From NCBI RefSeq assembly GCF_013403985.1, contig NZ_JABFDF010000003.1, forward strand, positions 1-64,000: DNA of 64,000 bases, in the 5' to 3' direction. Below, one piece after another: positions 58,730-64,000 of this stretch (positions are counted from its first letter, which is position 1; each line of letters starts with the position of its first letter). Source of the stretch: Winogradskyella ludwigii. Its GTDB lineage: Bacteria; Bacteroidota; Bacteroidia; Flavobacteriales; Flavobacteriaceae. Below the pieces are notes generated by a model that ran no database searches, had not been told where the DNA came from, and worked only from the letters and a program-made list of their open reading frames with translations. Both the position numbers and the translations under genes were made by a program.

Positions 58730-59080
58730 CTAATTAGACCAAACCGCATAACCTTCGCGTCGCAATTCTAAGGTAATTTGTGCTTCTGCTTTTAATGCTT
58801 CTGCTCTAGTAAAAAAAGGATCAATATGATTAAAAAGACTTGGGCGTAAATAGGTGCCATATTTCTCAACAATATTTGAAGATATTTTATGACCCTTTTT
58901 GTTACGATGTCCTGTTTTGTGTTGGAGAAAACGTTCTTTTGGAGTTTTACTTGTCATGCCAACATACAAACATTCTAAAACACCATTAAATTGTGGATTT
59001 GCATTTCTAAACTTCGCGTTTTCGGTATAAACGCGTTTAGAAAGTTCTATGACGTATATAGTATATAAGGTTTTTGACAT
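58730..59080 (-). CDS. GIY-YIG domain protein
   Basis: A 116-aa single-domain protein. YTIYVIEL and LYVGMTSKTPKERFLQHKTG are the GIY-YIG core with the catalytic Tyr, Arg and His; the metal-binding Glu is probably in KAEAQITLELRREGYAVW. The 30 residues between the two halves form an unusually long insert (KRVYTENAKFRNANPQFNG). Small GIY-YIG proteins of this sort cut or bind DNA; the role is unknown. Not linked to other DNA-repair genes here. Confidence 0.8.
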   Translation of the reverse strand: MSKTLYTIYVIELSKRVYTENAKFRNANPQFNGVLECLYVGMTSKTPKERFLQHKTGHRNKKGHKISSNIVEKYGTYLRPSLFNHIDPFFTRAEALKAEAQITLELRREGYAVWSN

Positions 59081-59163
59081 TTAAGCTAAGCATTCTAGAA
59101 AACCCTTATGAGTATTATTTTAAACTAACATCTATTAAAAATAATATGAGTTAAAGCTCAATT

Positions 59164-60000
59164 TTATTTTTCAAAATCGCTTTGAGATAAATTATTATTA
59201 AATTTTATGTTCGTCCAACTCACATTTATCCAAGGTAAATCACTCTCTTCAGCAGACCAGTTAGAACGTTTGTACTGACGCTTTGTAGGAATTAATAAAC
59301 CATCAATTTTTTCGTACTGAAGTTTCATAAGAGATGGGTTGTCCATTTTTCCAAAATCTGCAACGGTGAACAAAAACTGATCGACTAAGTTGGTTTCTTT
59401 ATTGATATATAATTGATAAATGTCTGTAGGTTTATCATCTTTACTTGTAAAACTTACTTTTACAACATTATAGATTTTATTATCAATGGTTTTCTCTTCA
59501 ATAAATTCATAATTTAAACCTGGATCTAACATTTTTTGAAACATTGTAAACCAATAGAAGTTTGTAGGTCTATTAAAAGCGGCTCTTTTTATATAGGCTT
59601 CATTGTCTGAAAAAGTGCCTTCGTGCTTTAACCAATACGTTTTACCATCGTAACCTTGTTCAATTAATCCTGTTAAATTCGCTAATGTTCTCTCATGTTT
59701 GCTATATGCACCATAAGATAATTCACCATCAAAAATATATTTCTCTGTAGAAGTATCTGTTTTCCCATCTGGAGTTTGGTATGTGTAGGTATAAATAACA
59801 TCTTTCTTTTTACTTAATTGATCATAGTTTCCAACTTTTTGAACCATATTATATACAATCTCATGACCTTTGTTTTGAAATACTTGTGCTATTTCTGTAG
59901 TAGATTTAGACTCCTTTTCTTTTACAAGTTTCGGATTGTCATTTTTACAAGACACTACTAAGCTTGTCAATAGGATACTGAATATAATAGGAAACTTCAT
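59164..60000 (-). CDS. Lipoprotein of unknown function, DUF6503-like
   Basis: A 278-aa lipoprotein (lipobox LVVSC, Cys18). The mature part is a beta-rich, half-barrel-like sequence (VYNMVQKVGNYDQLSKKKDVIYTYTYQ..., LYINKETNLVDQFLFTV, LIPTKRQYKRSNW) that resembles LolA/LolB-like lipid-binding folds and the DUF6503 family as I recall it. It follows thrC on the same strand with a 44-nt gap, so it may be at the end of the threonine operon without being part of the pathway. Confidence 0.75.
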   Translation of the reverse strand: MKFPIIFSILLTSLVVSCKNDNPKLVKEKESKSTTEIAQVFQNKGHEIVYNMVQKVGNYDQLSKKKDVIYTYTYQTPDGKTDTSTEKYIFDGELSYGAYSKHERTLANLTGLIEQGYDGKTYWLKHEGTFSDNEAYIKRAAFNRPTNFYWFTMFQKMLDPGLNYEFIEEKTIDNKIYNVVKVSFTSKDDKPTDIYQLYINKETNLVDQFLFTVADFGKMDNPSLMKLQYEKIDGLLIPTKRQYKRSNWSAEESDLPWINVSWTNIKFNNNLSQSDFEK

Positions 60001-60044
60001 TTTTTGTAATTTAGATTTAGTTGATAATACGATAGAATTTGGTG

Positions 60045-61334
60045 TTAACTTAATAAGAAACCTTTCAGTTCATTGTAAGAATTTATTTTTATAGATACAC
60101 CTTCTTTATCCATTACAGCTTCTATTTGAGAAGGTAAAGCCACGCTTTCTTTAATAACGTCTTCCACAACATCTAAAAACTTTGTTGGATGGGCTGTTTC
60201 CATAAATACCACATGAGCATCATTTTCTTTTAAGTAGTCTTTGGCACCTAAATACCCAACAGCTCCATGAGGATCTGCAACATAACTATAGTCATTATAC
60301 AATTCTAAAAGGGCAGCTTTTGTTTCTTCGTCTGTATAACTATATGAAGATAAATTTGCTTTTAAAGCGTCAAAATCATTGTTATGTAATTCTTGAATTC
60401 TTATAAAATTACTTGGATTCCCAACATCCATAGCGTTACTAATAGTTTGTACTGACGGTTTTGGGATGTAGGTTTGAGAAATCATATAATTCACAACGGT
60501 ATCATTTGCATTATTTGCTGCTATGAAATGCTTAATTGGTAAGCCTAATTTTTGAGCAACCATACCTGCACAAATATTACCAAAATTACCACTAGGAACA
60601 GAAAAAGCAATGTCTGAATGTTTCGATTTTAATTGCTTGTAAGCAAACATGTAATAAAAGAGTTGCGGTAGCCAACGTGCAATATTTATTGAATTTGCAG
60701 ACGTTAATTGCATTTTATCCGTTAGCTCTTTATCCATAAAAGCCTGCTTTACCATATCTTGACAATCATCAAAAACGCCATCGACTTCCAAAGCGGTAAT
60801 GTTTTGTCCAAGTGTCGTTAATTGCTTTTCTTGTATGTCACTCACTTTTCCACTAGGATAAAGAATAACAACATCTACTCCTTTAACACCTAAAAAACCA
60901 TTAGCAACAGCTCCTCCTGTATCACCAGAAGTGGCTACTAAAACAGTAACATGGTTGGTATTGGTTTTGTTGAAATACCCTAAACATCGCGCCATAAAAC
61001 GTGCGCCAACATCTTTAAATGCCATGGTTGGTCCATGAAACAACTCAAGCGTTGAAATATTTTCATTGATTTCAACTACCGGAAAATCGAAGTTCAGTGT
61101 TTCTTCAACAATCGTTTTTAAAATGTCTTCTGGAATTTCTGGAAGAATGAATTGTTTAATGGCTTCAAAAGCAATTTCTGCATTTGATTTATCTTCAATG
61201 GTTTCAAAAAATGAAGGATCTAATGGTGTTATTGATTCTGGGAAATATAAACCTTTATCTGGTGCAAGTCCTCTGACTACTGCGTCAGCGAAGGTTGTGT
61301 TTGGTGCTTTTTTATTTAGAGAATAGTAATTCAT
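60045..61334 (-). CDS. thrC: Threonine synthase
   Basis: A 429-aa PLP enzyme that turns O-phosphohomoserine into threonine. FHGPTMAFKDVGARFMARCL holds the PLP Lys; VATSGDTGGAVANGF binds the phosphate; SANSINIARWLPQLFYY and SVPSGNFGNICAG are characteristic. Full length. Third gene of thrA-thrB-thrC; a 130-nt gap with a GTG-rich repeat separates it from thrB. Confidence 0.95.
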   Translation of the reverse strand: MNYYSLNKKAPNTTFADAVVRGLAPDKGLYFPESITPLDPSFFETIEDKSNAEIAFEAIKQFILPEIPEDILKTIVEETLNFDFPVVEINENISTLELFHGPTMAFKDVGARFMARCLGYFNKTNTNHVTVLVATSGDTGGAVANGFLGVKGVDVVILYPSGKVSDIQEKQLTTLGQNITALEVDGVFDDCQDMVKQAFMDKELTDKMQLTSANSINIARWLPQLFYYMFAYKQLKSKHSDIAFSVPSGNFGNICAGMVAQKLGLPIKHFIAANNANDTVVNYMISQTYIPKPSVQTISNAMDVGNPSNFIRIQELHNNDFDALKANLSSYSYTDEETKAALLELYNDYSYVADPHGAVGYLGAKDYLKENDAHVVFMETAHPTKFLDVVEDVIKESVALPSQIEAVMDKEGVSIKINSYNELKGFLLS

Positions 61335-61392
61335 AATATTTTTATTCTAAATTATTATAAGCTTCAAGTAAGTAGACTGGTTAGAGAAAATT

Positions 61393-61433
61393 CTTTGTGA
61401 ATCTTCGTGCCTTCTCTGTGAAGCTTTGTGTTA
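61393..61433. repeat. Four short GTG-containing repeats in phase, between thrB and thrC
   Basis: CTTTGTG (61393), CTTCGTG (61403), CTCTGTG (61414) and CTTTGTG (61424) follow each other at 10-11-nt steps, about one DNA helix turn. Similar CTTTGTG/CTTCGTG strings occur between genes in other bacteria as far as I recall; function unknown. Confidence 0.5.
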
Positions 61434-61464
61434 TAATTTTAGTATTAAGTCTTCTGTCATTTTA

Positions 61465-62388
61465 TTACAAAACCCGAATCCCTTCAACATTAATTTTAGA
61501 AACATAGGTTTCAAATTGTATATCTGTCGTAGAATAGACTTGTCTTATCGCATTTTCTACAGCTTTTGCTGTGGCTTCACTTTTACTCAACATAAAAATA
61601 GATGGTCCTGAGCCAGAAATAGCACAACCCAAAGCTCCAGCTTCTAATGCTGCTTTTTTAACGTCATCAAAATGCGGAATCAACTGTTTTCGGTACGGTT
61701 CAATTACCACATCGATTAATGACTCTTTTATTAAATCGTAATCCGAAGTATGAAGTGCATGAACCAAACTGCCCACATTTGCCCATTGGGCAATAGCATT
61801 GCTTAACGGAATGTCTTTGGGTAAAATTGCTCTAGATTCAGACGTTTTAATTTCAATCTGCGGATGAATTAACGTTGCAAATACATCTAATGGAGTAGGT
61901 AACTCTAAAATTTGTAAAGGCGAGGCACTTTTTACCAATGTAAATCCACCAAAAATAGCTGGAGCTAAATTATCTGCATGCTCGCATTTACTTGCCAAAG
62001 CTTCGCCTTTCATGGCAAAATTGGTTAATTCTGTTTTGTTTAATGGATAACCTAATAAGGCATTCATCCCAAAAACACTTCCAGCTGCACTAGCAGAGCT
62101 ACTTCCAATACCACTTCCTGGTTTAATCTTTTTATAGATTTCTATTTCAAAACCACAGTCTGGTTGTAAAGCGTTATACATCGCTAAAGCCGAAACTCCG
62201 GCTACATTATTTTCAGCTTCAAACGGTAAGTCGTAACCTTCAATTTTTGTAATTCTAATACCTTTTTCTTCTGTTTTTCTGATGACCATTTCGTCTCCAA
62301 TAGTATCTAAACAAAAGCCAAGTACATCAAATCCACAAGCTACATTAGCTACTGTTGCTGGCGAAAATATTTTGATTTCGTTACTCAT
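61465..62388 (-). CDS. thrB: Homoserine kinase
   Basis: A 307-aa GHMP kinase that phosphorylates homoserine. The start KIFSPATVANVACGFDVLGFCLD, the ATP loop KPGSGIGSSSASAAGSVF (about residue 85) and the C-terminal GALGCAISGSGPSIFML are the three GHMP motifs. Full length. It lies two nt behind thrA, so translation is coupled. Confidence 0.95.
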   Translation of the reverse strand: MSNEIKIFSPATVANVACGFDVLGFCLDTIGDEMVIRKTEEKGIRITKIEGYDLPFEAENNVAGVSALAMYNALQPDCGFEIEIYKKIKPGSGIGSSSASAAGSVFGMNALLGYPLNKTELTNFAMKGEALASKCEHADNLAPAIFGGFTLVKSASPLQILELPTPLDVFATLIHPQIEIKTSESRAILPKDIPLSNAIAQWANVGSLVHALHTSDYDLIKESLIDVVIEPYRKQLIPHFDDVKKAALEAGALGCAISGSGPSIFMLSKSEATAKAVENAIRQVYSTTDIQFETYVSKINVEGIRVL

Positions 62389-62390
62389 AT

Positions 62391-64000
62391 CTAATTATTA
62401 GCAATTCTTATGATATCGGCAAATAAACCTGAAGCCGTAACATCTGCTCCAGCTCCTGCACCTTTTATAATCATAGGTTGTTCAGGATAACGTTGTGTGT
62501 AAAACATGACGATATTATCTTTTCCCTTTAGATTATAAAACGGATGACCTTCAGGTATTTCTTGAAGTCCAACTTTAGCTTTTCCATCATTAAACTCAGC
62601 AACAAATTTTAACTGACAGTTATTGTCTTGAGCAGATTTGAATAAAGCTTGATAGTAAGCTTCATCCTTAATTAAAGTTTGAAAGAAATCATCGACAGTA
62701 TCTGATTTCATGGCAGCGTCTGTTAAGAAATTATCAGTTTCAAGATCCGATAATTCGATGGCATGACCACTTTCTCTTGCCAGAATTAAAACTTTACGAG
62801 CAACATCAATGCCGCTTAAATCTATTCTAGGATCTGGTTCTGTATAACCTTCTTCTTGTGCTTGTTTTACAACATCATGAAAAGTAGTTTCAGCATTAAA
62901 GTTGTTGAATATAAAATTTAAGCTTCCTGATAAAACAGCTTGTATTTTGTTTACTTCGTCACCAGAAGTAATTAAGTGACTCAATGTGTCTATAACAGGT
63001 AATCCAGCACCAACATTGGTTTCAAACAAAAATGATGCATTATACTGTCTTGATAATTGCTTTAATTCATTGTAATATTCAATATTTCCTGAACAGGCAA
63101 TTTTATTACAAGCTACAACTGAAATACTGTGTTTAAGATAATTGCCATAAATGTTAGCAACGGCATCATTCGCTGTAATATCTACAAAGACTGAATTTCT
63201 TAAATTCAAATTCTTAGCATGATCTAAAAACCCTTGAAGACTTGATTTTTCTCCATTTTCTAATTGTTCTTTCCAATCTATTAAATTGATACCATCGTCT
63301 TTTACAACCATAGTTCTAGAATTAGATAAACCAGCAATTTTTAAGCTGATTTTAAAGTTTTCTTTAACATAAGCTTTTTGTTGTTTAATTTGCTCTATAA
63401 GTCGTTCTCCAACATTACCAACACCTGTAATAAACAAATTGATTTGTTTGGTTTTAATTTCAAAATACTGCTCGTGTAAACTATTTAAAGCTTTCTTTAC
63501 GTCATTTCTATGAATCACTGCAGAAATATTACGCTCTGAAGCTCCTTGAGCGATCGCTCTAATATTCACATTGTTTTTACCGAGAGTACTAAACATTTTT
63601 CCGCTAATACCTTGATGACTTTTCATTTTATCTCCAATGACAGCTATAATTGAAAGTTCATCTTCTATAATGATAGGATCTATTTTTTGAAGTGTAATTT
63701 CATATTCAAATACATGATCTATAGCTTCTTTTGCGCGTTGTGCATCACTAGACGAAATTCCAAAACAAATAGAGTGTTCTGATGACGATTGTGTGATTAA
63801 TATAATGTTGATTTTTTCTTGTGCTAACGTTTCAAACAAACGTTTACTAAAACCAGGAACACCAACCATACCATTGCCTTGCAAGGTTAGTAAAGCAATG
63901 TTTTCAATATTACTAATACCTTTTACAGGCGAGCCATTTGACTGCGCATTATGTGAAATTGTAGTTCCAACCGCTTCTGGATCCATTGTGTTTTTAATTA
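62391..64000 (-). CDS. thrA: Bifunctional aspartokinase / homoserine dehydrogenase, C-terminal part (partial)
   Basis: The frame is open beyond the right edge; ATG 63986 is internal, as the preceding codons read I-K-N-T and continue into the MDPEAVGTTIS motif that ends the aspartokinase domain. In the window are two ACT domains (about the first 165 residues; VGVPGFSKRLF, EHSICFGI) and the homoserine dehydrogenase (LFITGVGNVGERLIEQI for NAD(P), NVGAGLPVIDTL, LSGSLNFIF, DPRIDLSGIDVARK). It makes homoserine from aspartate semialdehyde. First gene of the thr operon. Confidence 0.95.
   Translation of the reverse strand, partial: IKNTMDPEAVGTTISHNAQSNGSPVKGISNIENIALLTLQGNGMVGVPGFSKRLFETLAQEKINIILITQSSSEHSICFGISSSDAQRAKEAIDHVFEYEITLQKIDPIIIEDELSIIAVIGDKMKSHQGISGKMFSTLGKNNVNIRAIAQGASERNISAVIHRNDVKKALNSLHEQYFEIKTKQINLFITGVGNVGERLIEQIKQQKAYVKENFKISLKIAGLSNSRTMVVKDDGINLIDWKEQLENGEKSSLQGFLDHAKNLNLRNSVFVDITANDAVANIYGNYLKHSISVVACNKIACSGNIEYYNELKQLSRQYNASFLFETNVGAGLPVIDTLSHLITSGDEVNKIQAVLSGSLNFIFNNFNAETTFHDVVKQAQEEGYTEPDPRIDLSGIDVARKVLILARESGHAIELSDLETDNFLTDAAMKSDTVDDFFQTLIKDEAYYQALFKSAQDNNCQLKFVAEFNDGKAKVGLQEIPEGHPFYNLKGKDNIVMFYTQRYPEQPMIIKGAGAGADVTASGLFADIIRIANN

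Noticed and set aside
1..64000. tRNA, rRNA, CRISPR arrays, IS elements and prophage
   Set aside because: None seen: no cloverleaf-type sequences, no direct repeats with regular spacers, no transposase or phage structural genes. A computed scan could still find a small RNA.

Overview
The window looks like chromosome of a marine Flavobacteriaceae bacterium (phylum Bacteroidota; close relatives probably lie among genera such as Olleya, Lacinutrix, Winogradskyella or Psychroserpens, though the species cannot be fixed by eye). The base composition is AT-rich. Promoters fit the Bacteroidota pattern TTG-N19/20-TAnnTTTG. There are T9SS-sorted and SusC/TonB-type proteins, a DUF3276 Pur-alpha protein, the long Bacteroidota type of NusB, and an E. 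coli-type bifunctional ThrA with ThrB and ThrC.

Layout. (1) 1-2363: an accessory block with a tyrosine recombinase reading rightward and, divergently from it, small unrelated genes reading leftward. These are separated by short core-like motifs and one 130-bp palindromic element. The geometry is that of an integron (integrase, attachment site, cassettes), but the recombinase is not a canonical IntI. (2) 2387-28899: mostly housekeeping genes: peptidases (M3 Dcp, M14, PepT), a cyclophilin, CoA pyrophosphatase, acyltransferase, an ECF sigma factor with a membrane partner, NDH-2, a TonB receptor with its own TonB, KDG kinase, leucine dehydrogenase, NusB, YajC, PyrD and HMG-CoA lyase. (3) 28956-51587: a 23-kb iron/heme island holding a T9SS FG-GAP protein, HmuR/HmuY-type heme uptake, a periplasmic DUF6607/ankyrin/DUF2271/PepSY-flavodoxin-reductase operon, a DUF4856-imelysin-HTTM-TonB receptor operon, ferritin, an imelysin-diheme oxidase-imelysin operon, and several small proteins of unknown function. 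Seven copies of a 23-bp motif, TTATTTAGA-N5-TCTAAATAA and variants, sit at the promoters of this island and look like operators of one metal regulator (Fur-like, inferred). (4) 51679-64000: guaB; an AraC / SDR / siderophore-interacting flavoprotein group; two thioredoxin-fold lipoproteins; a GIY-YIG protein; and the threonine operon thrA-thrB-thrC, with thrA running off the right edge.

How the parts may work together: in the iron island, outer-membrane TonB receptors and HmuY would take up heme or ferric ligands. Imelysins and DUF4856 lipoproteins would bind metal in the periplasm or at the surface. The DUF2271/PepSY flavoreductase would move electrons across the inner membrane, possibly to reduce ferric iron, and ferritin would store the metal. 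The two best candidates for something undescribed are the integron-like platform at the left edge and the shared-operator iron regulon with its small unknown proteins (DUF6686-like, two paralogous ~117-aa proteins, and a 47-aa Cys/Lys-rich protein).
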